NCBI GenBank assembly: GCA_900317955.1
Contig: ONIP01000038.1
Span: 1-36,004 of the forward strand
DNA: 36,004 bases
Source: an uncultured Bacteroidales bacterium
GTDB lineage: Bacteria > Bacteroidota > Bacteroidia > Bacteroidales > P3
Direction: 5' to 3'
Shown here: positions 1 through 9,828 of the stretch, one piece after another
Position numbering within the stretch: position 1 is the stretch's first letter
Layout: the number at the start of each line of letters is the position of its first letter
The notes under the pieces: model-generated
Told to the model about the DNA's origin: nothing
Database searches by the model: none
Seen by the model: the letters and a program-made list of their open reading frames with translations, nothing else
Program-made: the position numbers and the translations under genes

Positions 1-95
1 CAATCAATGTGACGGGTTGGCCGGAAGGAGTCTATATGGTAACGATCCACACCACGTGCGGCACGGTGTCGAAAAAGCTGGCCATATCCCGATAG
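1..95 (+). CDS. C-terminal end of a T9SS-sorted secreted protein (5' partial)
   Basis: An open frame enters the window and stops with TAG at 93-95. The visible residues include GWPEGVYMVTI, then a short charged turn and KKLAISR at the end. This matches the last strands of the type IX secretion (Por) type A sorting domain, whose usual pattern is 'lpxGvYxvxi...g...xKlvi'. Such a domain directs a protein through the outer membrane, where it is normally cleaved off. The body of the protein lies outside the window, so its function cannot be told. It converges on the AsmA-like gene 41 bp away. The assignment to the sorting-domain family is from the motif only. Confidence 0.72.
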   Translation, partial: INVTGWPEGVYMVTIHTTCGTVSKKLAISR

Positions 96-136
96 GGCAA
101 AAGCCCCAAAGGGAGGGGAGAAAATGTTATTGCAGT

Positions 137-3100
137 TCAGCGTACATTGGCTTCGAGTGCCTGGCGAACAAGCCGCTTGAGTTCGAGTGTGCGAGTTTGG
201 AAGGCGTCGCTTTTTTCGGGAATATACATTTCGCCGTACTGCACCGAACCGAGGGAGATATTGGGTTTGCTGATATTTCCAGTAACATCGATTGCCAACC
301 GTAGAGGCAGGGGGCATTTAAGCAACTCAAGATGGTAGTTGCAGTTGTTTTGCAAGGTATGGCGACCAGCGATGCATAACTGATAATTGTGCAGGTTGAG
401 GAGGAAAGGATAGACAATAATTTCCTTGCGGAACACTTGAGCCTCGACACTGATGCTGTCGACACCGATGTTGTTGTCGGATTCGCGCCAGTTCTTGAAC
501 TGAAGCAAACGAGCCATCTGTGCCAAGGTAGGGTTGTCGAGCACGACGAGGTCGTTGCCGTTGATGGCGGCAGCCCCAATCAAGGTGCTCATCTTAGGCT
601 TGTAGAAGGCATCGAGATTGCATTCCGCTGCCAAATGGAAGTTAGCTTTGCCCTTGAAAGCCTTGAGCATAGGCACGAGGGTGTCGATGGAAGGTATCAT
701 ATCGAGCAACTCGTCGATTTGGATATCGAGCAGATGGAAATCGAGACCGGTGAAAAGGTGATTAACGCGAGGGGACTTGTAAATGCCGGTTAGCTGCATG
801 CGAGCCGCCTTGCAGGTGAAACCAATCTGGTCGAGGACTGCCACTCCGTCGTTGACAGTGATGGAGCCACCCAGTTCGTTGAGGTCGTTGCCGAGCGCAA
901 TGCAACGGGTGATATGGGTGTTGAGTTTTACATTCACATCTTTGGGGACGATGAAGGGGTTGGCCTCTTTGGGGACGTTGTCTTCGATGCGCTGTTTCTG
1001 CAACGTGTCTTCGTCAGTTCCCAAACCGCTAAGGATGCTCAGCAATTGGTCGATGTCGGCATACTGAGAGCTGAAAGAGAGTTGGCCGTGCATCATGGCC
1101 TTGTGACTTAACCAGTCCTCTATGCCAAAGACTTTGCCGGAGAGGTGGTAATCGGAGACTCCCCAGAGGATATCGGCTTGCTCGATGTCGCACACTTCGG
1201 GCTTGTAATTAAAGTGGAAAGCAGGCATACGGACGGCCTCTGACATGTCGGGCATGGCGAGGACGGCACGGTGGATGTCGATGTCGACATCGGGATTCCA
1301 TTGCTTGAGGACGTTGGGCTGGGTTGAATCGTTCCTGACGCTGCCGTTAAGTTTGAGTGTGTCGGAGTAGACAATCATTGAGTCCATGTGAGCGTCGACA
1401 TGGCTTGCCTTGATGAGGAAGGAAGCGGCAAGAGGTTGTTTCTTGTCGATAATGTTGGGGATGCCGACTTGGATATCGGGGTTGTCGACTTGAGCGTCGA
1501 GATTCATATTCTCCATCTGGACATTCAACTGGCCACCAATGATGTGAGCGCCGATAAGTTCGGCGACTTTCTGGCTCTTGCGGGAGGTAGGGAGGGCGAG
1601 AGCGACATTGAGTTGCTGAGACTGGGCATGGATGCTGTCCCAACGCACTTTGAGGTTTTTAAGGAAAAGATTGCCGCCAAGGCGGATTTTGTTGAGGTTG
1701 ACTTGGGTCAAGTCGCTAAGGCGGCTCTTGGCTTTCAAATCCAAGCGGGAGGAACCTTCAAGGTCGAGAGGCATAGTGTCGGGGAGGAAGGGGCGGAGGT
1801 CGGGAAGGTTGATGTTGCCTTTGAGTCGGGCGTCGACAAGCATGTCGCCCATGAGGTCGTTGACAGAGCCGGTGACACTAAGGTCAGACTGGCACATACG
1901 GGCATCGAGTTGATGGATTTGGACTGAGGAGACCCCTTTATGAAGAGAGTCGGAAGAGAGGTCGAGGTTGGCGCTTACCCTGGCCGTGATGGCGCGCAGG
2001 GGGGAAGGCAGCATGTCCGGAGCCGAGAAAGAGCCCTTTTCCAGTAAGATGTCGGCATCGACAAGGGGCATGTGACCTTGGTCCATAATGCCGTAGACGT
2101 GGGCTGAGAGGGAGGCCTTGCCATCCACATTCATGCCTTTGAGACTTGAGGTGACAAAAGGCGGAAGGACTGCCAAGAGGTCGCCAATCTGCCATTGGTT
2201 GGAGACAAGACGGAGATCCATCTGCATGGGGTTGTTGTCGGTGGCGAGGGCGACCTCTCCGTTGACACCGATTTCGTAGTCGGTGAGGCGGAGTGCGGCA
2301 TCGTTCAACGAGAAGCGCATTTTGTCGACATTGGCATGGAAGGGTACGTTGAGCGTCAATAAATCGCTACCGGAAGCCAAGAGCGCATCGGTAGTGAAGA
2401 CCTGACCGCCTGCCGAGACCACCGCCGAGGGGAGGGTGAGTTTTAAGAGACCTTGCAGGGAATCGGTGCGGCCTTCGCCTTCAACCTTAAGAGACAGGTC
2501 GTTGACATTGGCGCAAAGGGAGGGGTTGCCGGCGCTGTCGCGCATGTCGACGAGGAGTTTGTCGGCTTCGGCCTTGAGGTTGGCATTAATAACACTGCTG
2601 AGGAGAGAGCCTTTGACACTCATATCAAGACCTCCGACTTCGGCGAGCATGTTTTGAGGCAGATTGCAGTACTGGGCCTGAAGGTTGTTGACACTGATTT
2701 TTTCCAGTTGGACGACCTCGGGAAGAGAGGAGGGTTCACCGCTTTCTTCGGAAGGGCTGTCGCTCTTGGCAAAGATGTCAAGGTTGCTCCAACCGTCGGG
2801 GGCAGTATAGAGGTTGGCTTTGACATCGTCGAGGCGCACCTGATGGACTATAATGGAGCTTTCTTTCAAGAAGGCTTTCAAATCCAACCCCACGGTCAAC
2901 GAACGGATACGTGCAAGGGTGTCGTCGTGGGTGGCATTGGCTGCCAAGGGATGGTCGGCAGGCATCTGGTAAGGGTTAACCAACACGACATCCTCGACCT
3001 CAAGACCCACGTCGGGCCAAGTTTTGAAAAGGGTGAGGTTTACTTTGCCGAAATGATTTTCGCAAAGGATATAATCCGAGGCCAGTTTGTTGACGATGGA

Positions 3101-3211
3101 AGTAAGTTTTGACGGTGTGAAGAGGAGCCAACAGGCCACCGCCACGGTGACACCTATCAAGGCTATCAGGGAACCGAGGGTGATAAGAGTTATTTTCCAA
3201 CCTTTTTTCAT
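137..3211 (-). CDS. AsmA-family inner-membrane/periplasmic protein
   Basis: This 1024-residue protein has one N-terminal membrane anchor (about residues 7-31, hydrophobic after KKGWK) followed by a very long soluble region rich in beta-strand-like repeats (VDADILL, LRLVSNQWQIGDLL, LNGSVRN). This is the architecture of AsmA-like proteins of the bridge-like lipid-transfer superfamily. The N-terminal 'kLasdyl...fGkv.l..f.twPdvgl.v.dv.l' pattern and the C-terminal segment (VEAQVFRKEIIVYPFLLNLHNY, then a conserved 'ytiaGrh.l...ynYhlell.cPLPlrl' type block) are typical of Bacteroidetes members. The family is thought to act in the envelope, in outer-membrane assembly or phospholipid transport; that role is inferred. 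It follows the small lipoprotein gene by 68 bp and may be the last gene of the pyrE-SUMF1-hpt-lipoprotein run. No start other than ATG at 3211 is needed. Confidence 0.85.
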   Translation of the reverse strand: MKKGWKITLITLGSLIALIGVTVAVACWLLFTPSKLTSIVNKLASDYILCENHFGKVNLTLFKTWPDVGLEVEDVVLVNPYQMPADHPLAANATHDDTLARIRSLTVGLDLKAFLKESSIIVHQVRLDDVKANLYTAPDGWSNLDIFAKSDSPSEESGEPSSLPEVVQLEKISVNNLQAQYCNLPQNMLAEVGGLDMSVKGSLLSSVINANLKAEADKLLVDMRDSAGNPSLCANVNDLSLKVEGEGRTDSLQGLLKLTLPSAVVSAGGQVFTTDALLASGSDLLTLNVPFHANVDKMRFSLNDAALRLTDYEIGVNGEVALATDNNPMQMDLRLVSNQWQIGDLLAVLPPFVTSSLKGMNVDGKASLSAHVYGIMDQGHMPLVDADILLEKGSFSAPDMLPSPLRAITARVSANLDLSSDSLHKGVSSVQIHQLDARMCQSDLSVTGSVNDLMGDMLVDARLKGNINLPDLRPFLPDTMPLDLEGSSRLDLKAKSRLSDLTQVNLNKIRLGGNLFLKNLKVRWDSIHAQSQQLNVALALPTSRKSQKVAELIGAHIIGGQLNVQMENMNLDAQVDNPDIQVGIPNIIDKKQPLAASFLIKASHVDAHMDSMIVYSDTLKLNGSVRNDSTQPNVLKQWNPDVDIDIHRAVLAMPDMSEAVRMPAFHFNYKPEVCDIEQADILWGVSDYHLSGKVFGIEDWLSHKAMMHGQLSFSSQYADIDQLLSILSGLGTDEDTLQKQRIEDNVPKEANPFIVPKDVNVKLNTHITRCIALGNDLNELGGSITVNDGVAVLDQIGFTCKAARMQLTGIYKSPRVNHLFTGLDFHLLDIQIDELLDMIPSIDTLVPMLKAFKGKANFHLAAECNLDAFYKPKMSTLIGAAAINGNDLVVLDNPTLAQMARLLQFKNWRESDNNIGVDSISVEAQVFRKEIIVYPFLLNLHNYQLCIAGRHTLQNNCNYHLELLKCPLPLRLAIDVTGNISKPNISLGSVQYGEMYIPEKSDAFQTRTLELKRLVRQALEANVR

Positions 3212-3279
3212 AAATGAGTCTCCGCAGTTAAAGGGTTTACCAGATGAGGGCTAAGGAATGCAAAAACACCTTTGCAGGG

Positions 3280-3654
3280 TTATTGTCTGACAAAGGTGCG
3301 GTAATTGGAATAGATGTCTTTGAAGGTAAGGCTGTCGGGGGATTGTTGGGTGACGGTCCAGTCGTAGTAGACATGCTGCCCCATTTCACCGTAAAGGTCG
3401 ATTTGGAGTTGGTCCATCTCGGTGGTCCAGTTGAAACGGGTTCCTTCGCCTTCTTGTACATCGTCGGAAACGTCCCAAGTCTCGCCGTTGCCGTCGGCAT
3501 CGAAACGCCAATATTCGGTAGTGATGTCGGTAGCACACCATTTACCAACCAAAAGAGAGCTGTCGATGGTGACAGGTTTGATTTTTTCCGTGCAGGCAGC
3601 GAAAAGGAGAGCCCCCGCAGCAAGCAACAGGAAAAGGATTCTTTTTGTTTTCAT
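3280..3654 (-). CDS. Small lipocalin-like lipoprotein
   Basis: This 124-residue protein has a lipoprotein signal: KTKR, a hydrophobic stretch and the lipobox LFAAC with Cys at residue 21. The mature part begins with 'lLvGkWcatd...eywrFdadGnGetWd' and continues with strand-turn-strand repeats. This resembles the lipocalin-like domains common in small Bacteroidetes lipoproteins (the 'GkW' motif near the start of the barrel is characteristic). Ligand and role are unknown. Its ATG shares one base with the hpt stop (TGATG at 3652-3656), so translation is probably coupled to hpt. Confidence 0.75.
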   Translation of the reverse strand: MKTKRILFLLLAAGALLFAACTEKIKPVTIDSSLLVGKWCATDITTEYWRFDADGNGETWDVSDDVQEGEGTRFNWTTEMDQLQIDLYGEMGQHVYYDWTVTQQSPDSLTFKDIYSNYRTFVRQ

Positions 3655-4190
3655 CAGTTGTCGATTACGTATATGTCACGATAGGTACGTCCCATTCCGT
3701 CATAGTCCAACCCGTAGCCTACAATGAAATCGTCGGGGATTTCCTTGCCGATATAATCTATCTTATAATTCTTCTGGAAACTGCCGGGCTTGAAGAGGAA
3801 AGCACAGATGGCGATGCTGGAAGGCTTTTGGAGTTTGAGTTGCTCAAGGATAAACTCCATCGAGACACCTGTGTCGATAATATCCTCGATAATAATCACA
3901 TCGCGGGCGCGGCAATCCTTAGGGAAGCCGAGAATCTCCTTGACATGGCCGGTAGTGGCCATACCAAGATAGGATGAGTAGCGTACGAAGGAGACGTGGG
4001 CATCGATGTCAAGTTGACGGGTAAGGTCGGCAGCGAACATGAAACTGCCCGTGAGAATGGGACAGATGACGGGATTGCGGCCTTTGTAGTCGCGCGATAT
4101 GTCGGCAGCCATGCGGCTGACGATAGACTGGATTTCGGATTCGGGCATATACATCCGGAACCGTTTATCTAAGACTTGAATCTTTTCCAT
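3654..4190 (-). CDS. hpt: Hypoxanthine phosphoribosyltransferase
   Basis: This 178-residue enzyme would make IMP (and probably GMP) from hypoxanthine/guanine and PRPP in purine salvage. The type I phosphoribosyltransferase signature VIIIEDIIDTG (about residues 98-108) is intact and gives the two acidic residues and the PRPP-binding loop. The earlier PPi-loop region is ICPILTGSFMF (about 42-52), and the C-terminal VGYGLDYDG (about 158-166) is the base-binding part typical of bacterial Hpt. Length is normal for the family. It lies 35 bp after the SUMF1 gene and overlaps the next lipoprotein gene by one base. The initiator ATG has no Shine-Dalgarno sequence, as usual in this phylum. Confidence 0.96.
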   Translation of the reverse strand: MEKIQVLDKRFRMYMPESEIQSIVSRMAADISRDYKGRNPVICPILTGSFMFAADLTRQLDIDAHVSFVRYSSYLGMATTGHVKEILGFPKDCRARDVIIIEDIIDTGVSMEFILEQLKLQKPSSIAICAFLFKPGSFQKNYKIDYIGKEIPDDFIVGYGLDYDGMGRTYRDIYVIDN

Positions 4191-4225
4191 AATTACAAGA
4201 GGGTTATGAGTTATAAATGTATTTA

Positions 4226-5263
4226 TTACTCTTCGTCACGCTCGGCGTTGTCAAGAACGAGGCGAAGTCCGAAATAACTATAGCCGTATTCGGGGAGATA
4301 CCAACTGCGCTCAAAGACGCTGCAACCCCATGTAGGGCTGTTGAAGCATCCGCCACGGAGGATGCGGTTTTCGCCACTGCGGGGACCTTGGGGAGAGGTT
4401 TGCGGCGAGGAGGTGTAGGGTTGCATCCAGTCCTGACACCATTCCATCACGTTGCCACCCATGTCATAGAGACCCAACTCGTTGGGCAGCAACTGCCCCA
4501 CGGGATGGCTGTGGCCATGGCTGTTGCCGCCATACCAACAAGTTTCCCACATTTGGGAGCGCACACCGGGATAAGGGGTGTTGTGGCTACGGACACCACC
4601 ACGGGCGGCGTACTCCCATTCGGCTTCGGTGGGAAGACGGAATTTATAGCCTGTCAGCTGGCTCAGACGTGCTATGAAAATCTGGGCGGAGTTCCACGAC
4701 ACCTGTTCTACCGGAAGGCTGTCGTTGCCCGTCCATTTGGAGGGGTTCTCATCCATCACGGCTTTCCAAAGAGCCTGCGTTACTTCGAACTGGCCAATAT
4801 AATAATTGTTGAGGGAGACTTTGTGCAAGGGGAGTTCGTCGGCATAGGTATGCTTTTCGCCACGAGGGTGGGTGCACCCCATGACGAAACTGCCACCTTC
4901 AACAGGCATCATGCGGAAAGACAAATCGCCCACATAGACCAGCAAAGCACCGTCGTCAACTTCGACCAAAAAAGAAAGACTTGACGAGTCGACTCCTCTT
5001 ATCTCAGGCAGTTTGTAGGCAGTGATGGTCAACCCAATGCCAGGTTTTACGTTTTGGCCTACAGCACCTTCCAAACCACGGAGGGGCGGTGTGTAGTGGA
5101 TGCCATCGACTGACACACGGACACAAATATCCGCCTTGCTGTCGAGATTGTAATGAATGGCGAGACTGTCGTTGACAAGTGTGAACGAGACATCGGTTAC
5201 CTGCTGGGCTTGCACAGCCCAACAGGCGAAAAGCAAGAGCATTATGGCGAATGTCTTTTTCAT
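4226..5263 (-). CDS. Secreted SUMF1/FGE-sulfatase-domain protein
   Basis: This 345-residue protein carries a signal peptide (KKTFAIMLLLFACWAVQA before QQ, residues 2-20), a short N-terminal beta region and a SUMF1-type domain from about residue 115 to 335. Diagnostic blocks are 'mmpVeGGSFvMGcT', 'hkVsLnnYYIGqfEVTqalWkaVM', 'PVEqVSWnsAq.Fi.rLsqlTGykFRLPTEAEWEYAARGG' and 'LGLYDMGGNVMEWCqDW'. In true formylglycine-generating enzymes two cysteines follow the last GG block (CxxxxC). Here the first position is serine (S309) and only C314 remains, with an extra cysteine in RGGC (C306). Sulfatase activation is therefore unlikely, and a structural or T9SS-associated role such as the GldK/GldJ-type SUMF1 proteins have is possible. 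It sits between pyrE (49 bp) and hpt (35 bp). Confidence 0.88.
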   Translation of the reverse strand: MKKTFAIMLLLFACWAVQAQQVTDVSFTLVNDSLAIHYNLDSKADICVRVSVDGIHYTPPLRGLEGAVGQNVKPGIGLTITAYKLPEIRGVDSSSLSFLVEVDDGALLVYVGDLSFRMMPVEGGSFVMGCTHPRGEKHTYADELPLHKVSLNNYYIGQFEVTQALWKAVMDENPSKWTGNDSLPVEQVSWNSAQIFIARLSQLTGYKFRLPTEAEWEYAARGGVRSHNTPYPGVRSQMWETCWYGGNSHGHSHPVGQLLPNELGLYDMGGNVMEWCQDWMQPYTSSPQTSPQGPRSGENRILRGGCFNSPTWGCSVFERSWYLPEYGYSYFGLRLVLDNAERDEE

Positions 5264-5312
5264 TGAGGGATGATCGTTCAGTTACAGTATGCCGACAACC
5301 CGCAAGGGATGC

Positions 5313-5963
5313 TTAAGAATGAGCCTCGCTCCAAGCTTCGGGATTTTTGCGCCAAGCGGCGAGCGACTCCATCTCAGTGCCACGGATGTACTCCTCTTTG
5401 CATGCCGCCTCAATGAGCGTATCATAGTTGGTCAGCGTGTGGAGTTCGACGTTGGCTTCGGTGAAGTTACGCTCGGCAACCTCGAGACCGTAGGTGAAGA
5501 TTGCCGCCATGCCCTTTACGTTGCAACCGCGCTCACGGAGAGCTTTCACCGCGATGAGGCTGCTCTTGCCGGTGGAGACAAGGTCTTCGATAACCACTAC
5601 GGACTGACCTTCGTGGATTTCGCCTTCAATCTGATTGGTGAGGCCGTGGGACTTGGCTTCGGAACGCACGTAAACAAAGGGTTTTCCCAATTCTTGGGCA
5701 ACCAAGGCACCTTGTGCTATGCCACCGGTGGCGACACCGGCTACCACATCCACATCGCCCCAGTATTCGTTGACCACGTCGACAAAACGCTGACGAATGA
5801 ATGTGCGTATCTCGGGATAGGAAAGTGTAATACGGTTGTCGCAATAAATAGGCGATTTGCGACCGGAAGCCCATGTGAAGGGGTGCTCGTTGTTGAGTTT
5901 TATTGCTTTGACTTGCAGTAAGAAAGTGGCCATCTGCAGGGCCATGTCGTTGTTTGTTTTCAT
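5313..5963 (-). CDS. pyrE: Orotate phosphoribosyltransferase
   Basis: Converts orotate and PRPP to orotidine monophosphate in pyrimidine synthesis. The protein shows the N-terminal 'IkLn...PFTWASGrKSPIYCDNRitLSYPeiR' block that is almost universal in PyrE, and the PRPP motif VVVIEDLVSTGKS. The frame is open upstream to 6041, but a promoter -7 box (5968-5975) lies inside that extension, so the upstream ATG is not credible. The ATG at 5963 would be nearly leaderless, and ATG at 5945 (MALQMATF) is an equally good start that leaves a short leader; the usual family length of about 210 fits both. It heads a minus-strand run with the SUMF1 gene and hpt, so a pyrimidine gene and a purine salvage gene may be co-expressed. 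Confidence 0.95.
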   Translation of the reverse strand: MKTNNDMALQMATFLLQVKAIKLNNEHPFTWASGRKSPIYCDNRITLSYPEIRTFIRQRFVDVVNEYWGDVDVVAGVATGGIAQGALVAQELGKPFVYVRSEAKSHGLTNQIEGEIHEGQSVVVIEDLVSTGKSSLIAVKALRERGCNVKGMAAIFTYGLEVAERNFTEANVELHTLTNYDTLIEAACKEEYIRGTEMESLAAWRKNPEAWSEAHS

Positions 5964-5967
5964 AACG

Positions 5968-5975
5968 CAAAGATA
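5968..5975 (-). promoter_or_regulatory. Bacteroidetes-type -7 promoter element for pyrE
   Basis: On the minus strand the sequence reads TATCTTTG, a perfect match to the TAnnTTTG -7 element of the Bacteroidetes primary sigma factor, preceded by an A-tract. No TTTG sits at the -33 position. It would start transcription within a few bases of 5962. Confidence 0.65.
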
Positions 5976-6207
5976 CATTTTTTTTTTGACTTGCACATTT
6001 TTTTTACACTTTATAACCAAGAAAGCCCTTTCCTGCGACATCGGCAGCGAGAATCCCGGCGGTAAAAAATGTAAAATGTAAAGAATGAAAACGTATGCCG
6101 ATGCCGACCGGCTCCGACGCTACGGCATGGCAACGGGGCTCCACTTTCGAATGTGAATAAAACCGACCCCGAACAATAAAAAGGAATATATCGCGTTACG
6201 GAACATT
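5976..6207. other. Intergenic region between divergent pyrE and the Nudix gene
   Basis: This 230-bp stretch is AT-rich at both ends, with a GC-rich middle (about 6080-6150). I see no convincing gene, RNA or repeat. The promoter of the Nudix-dprA unit must lie here, but no TAnnTTTG box stands out. Confidence 0.4.
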
Positions 6208-6819
6208 ATGATTATTGCTTATCAAGATTCTCTAATGGAACTACTCCCTGCGACGTTCGAAACCGATGCGCAGGCTGCTGAGGGTTTTATGGTAATGGAC
6301 AAGAACCAACTGAACAGTTGTTTCGACAGACTCATCTCCAATCAGGGCAATATGAAGGTTTGGACTAAGATGCCGTCGCGTTCAATCGTGGATTATCTCC
6401 ACAACCGTTTCCGTTTTGTCAAAGCCGCCGGCGGGTTGGTGACCCACGGGGACAACTGCCTTGCCATTTACCGCGAGGGGCACTGGGACCTTCCCAAGGG
6501 AATGGTTGAACAGGGAGAGAGCCTCGTTGCCGCCGCCCTGCGCGAAGTGGAGGAGGAAACAGGCATTGCACCGCTGCCCCACCCCTACCCCATTGCCAAG
6601 ACCTATCATATTTATGACAAATACGGCGGTTGGCACCTGAAACAGACTTCATGGTATGCCATGCAGACCAATCAAGAAAAAACACCCCAACCTCAAACAG
6701 AAGAAGCCATCACCCGCGCGCTATGGCTTCCTCGGCAGGAATGCCTCAAGCACCTTGCTGGCTCCTACGCTTCGCTACGGCTCCTTGCCCAAATAATCGC
6801 CTCACGAACATCTCTATGA
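6208..6819 (+). CDS. Nudix hydrolase
   Basis: This 203-residue protein contains a complete Nudix box, GMVEQGESLVAAALREVEEETG (about residues 98-119), fitting GX5EX7REUXEEXGU. It is preceded by 'AAGGLVTHGDNCLAIYREGHWDLPKG', the usual strand that leads into the box. Nudix enzymes hydrolyse nucleoside diphosphates linked to another group; the substrate cannot be deduced. The N-terminal 70 residues are an extension typical of Bacteroidetes homologues and not part of the catalytic fold. Its stop overlaps the dprA start by four bases (ATGA at 6816-6819), so the two are translationally coupled. Confidence 0.93.
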   Translation: MIIAYQDSLMELLPATFETDAQAAEGFMVMDKNQLNSCFDRLISNQGNMKVWTKMPSRSIVDYLHNRFRFVKAAGGLVTHGDNCLAIYREGHWDLPKGMVEQGESLVAAALREVEEETGIAPLPHPYPIAKTYHIYDKYGGWHLKQTSWYAMQTNQEKTPQPQTEEAITRALWLPRQECLKHLAGSYASLRLLAQIIASRTSL

Positions 6820-7928
6820 CAATCAATCCATATCACATAGCCATTACACGCATACCCGGCTTAGGCAACAAGACCATCCGGCAGCTTCTGGCCATCTGCC
6901 ACAGTCCGGAAGAACTCTTTGCCATGTCGCACCCGCAACTGAAAGAGATTTTCCTCAACCACGATGGCATTATTTCCTCAATTGAGAGCCGCACTCCCCT
7001 TGCCGAGGCCGAACAGGCGATCCCGTTGATGGAAGGCTACGGGGTGGACACGCTTTTCTGCACCGAGGATGCGTATCCCCAACGGCTCAACGAGGCCGGT
7101 TGCGAGGACACGCCAGTACTTTTGTTCCGCCGTGGTAACTGCAATCTCAACGCCAACCACACAGTTGCCTTAGTGGGTTCGCGCAAATGCACCCCTTACG
7201 GCCGAACAACCACCCAACGGCTTGTACAACAACTACAAGCCGACAATACCACGATAGTGAGCGGCCTTGCCTACGGCATAGATACCGAGGCGCACAATGC
7301 AGCCCTCGCCAACGCCTTGCCCACGGTGGCCGTTCTCGGCCATGGCCTTGACATCGTTTACCCAAGCCAGAACAGGCTCCTTGCCAGGCAGATTGTTGAA
7401 CAAGGCGGAGCCCTGCTCAGCGAATACCCCATACACACCGGAATCAATGCGGCACACTTCCCTGCCCGCAACCGTATTGTCGCGGCACTCTCCGATGCCA
7501 CCATCGTAATAGAAGCCGCCGAACGGGGCGGGGCACTCATCACCGCCAACATTGCCAACAGCTACCACCGCGAGATATTTGCTGTTCCCGGGCGACTGGA
7601 CGACCCGCTCTCAGAAGGATGCAACAACCTTATCGTCAACAACAAAGCCATCATGATACGCAATGCGGGCGACCTCTTCTACCAAATGGGGTGGAAAAAC
7701 ACCTTCAACCCGCAACATCAAAAGGAAGAACAGTTGGCCATCTTCGCAACACTCAACGAGAATGAACAAAAAGTGGTCAATCTGCTCGGCGAACACCGAG
7801 AGATGACACTCGACGAAATTGTAGAAAAAAGTGGCCTCCCTCTTCCCAAAATCGCATCCATAACGATGGAATTAGAACTCAAAAACCTACTTCTGTGCCT
7901 TCCGGGCAGATTATACAAACTCAAATAA
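6816..7928 (+). CDS. dprA: DNA-processing protein DprA
   Basis: DprA binds incoming single-stranded DNA and loads RecA during natural transformation. The ATG at 6816 overlaps the Nudix stop and gives 370 residues beginning MTINPYHIAITRIPGLGNKTI; the frame is open further upstream but that part lies inside the Nudix gene. Visible parts are an N-terminal helix-hairpin-helix-like region (RIPGLGNKTIRQLL), the Rossmann-like core with VGSRKCTPYG, TIVSGLAYGIDTEAH, VLGHGLDIVYP, LLSEYPI, FPARNRIVAALSDATIVIEA and SGxLITA-type RGGALITA, and a C-terminal winged-helix segment (about 310-370). The family is also found in bacteria not known to be competent, so competence itself is an inference. Confidence 0.96.
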   Translation: MTINPYHIAITRIPGLGNKTIRQLLAICHSPEELFAMSHPQLKEIFLNHDGIISSIESRTPLAEAEQAIPLMEGYGVDTLFCTEDAYPQRLNEAGCEDTPVLLFRRGNCNLNANHTVALVGSRKCTPYGRTTTQRLVQQLQADNTTIVSGLAYGIDTEAHNAALANALPTVAVLGHGLDIVYPSQNRLLARQIVEQGGALLSEYPIHTGINAAHFPARNRIVAALSDATIVIEAAERGGALITANIANSYHREIFAVPGRLDDPLSEGCNNLIVNNKAIMIRNAGDLFYQMGWKNTFNPQHQKEEQLAIFATLNENEQKVVNLLGEHREMTLDEIVEKSGLPLPKIASITMELELKNLLLCLPGRLYKLK

Positions 7929-7972
7929 AACAAATAATTAACCCCTGTTGAAAAAAAAATTATGTTAAAAAT

Positions 7973-8003
7973 TTTGTCAATCGGGAATATTATTGTAATT
8001 TCG
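7973..8003 (+). promoter_or_regulatory. Promoter of the atpD-atpC unit
   Basis: TTTG at 7973-7976 is separated by 19 bp from TAATTTCG at 7996-8003 (one mismatch to TAnnTTTG). This is the spacing expected for the Bacteroidetes housekeeping promoter. It leaves a leader of about 50 nt before the atpD ATG. Confidence 0.6.
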
Positions 8004-8041
8004 CACTTTCAAATGCCCGCAGAAAAAACGTTCTGAAATAA

Positions 8042-9565
<1,524 letters not shown>

Positions 9566-9577
9566 TGCACCCACGCC

Positions 9578-9814
9578 ATGAAAGTGAAAATCACCAAACC
9601 CGACTCGACAGTCTACGAAGGAGAAGCCAAGTTGCTGCAACTGCCTGGCTCCGGCGGCCTGTTCGAGATATTGCAAAACCACGCCCCCATCATCTCCTCG
9701 CTGGGGAAAGGAACCATCCGGCTTGTCACCAACGATGACGAGACCAAGACGTTCGACATTCGCGGCGGTGTGGTGAAAGGACAGCAAAACGACATCCTGA
9801 TTTTGGTACAATAG
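9578..9814 (+). CDS. atpC: F0F1 ATP synthase subunit epsilon (short form)
   Basis: This 78-residue protein matches only the N-terminal beta-sandwich of epsilon: 'iTkPDstVYEGEAkllqLPGsgGlFEILqNHAPiissLgkGtIrl' followed by the GGVVKGQQNDILILVQ strand. The C-terminal two-helix domain, which in many bacteria regulates F1 by inhibition, is absent; the gene simply ends. Short epsilon subunits of about 80 residues are common in Bacteroidetes, so this is a family trait and not a truncation. It lies between atpD (12 bp) and the amidohydrolase (14 bp). Confidence 0.95.
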   Translation: MKVKITKPDSTVYEGEAKLLQLPGSGGLFEILQNHAPIISSLGKGTIRLVTNDDETKTFDIRGGVVKGQQNDILILVQ

Positions 9815-9828
9815 CACAACAACCGACA

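Noticed and set aside
96..136. CCCC...GGGG inverted match between the two first convergent genes as a terminator
   Set aside because: The stem is only four pairs with a 7-nt loop and there is no T-run.
4217..4984. A 255-codon plus-strand open frame
   Set aside because: It lies wholly opposite the SUMF1-domain gene, whose motifs are clear; it is only its antisense shadow.
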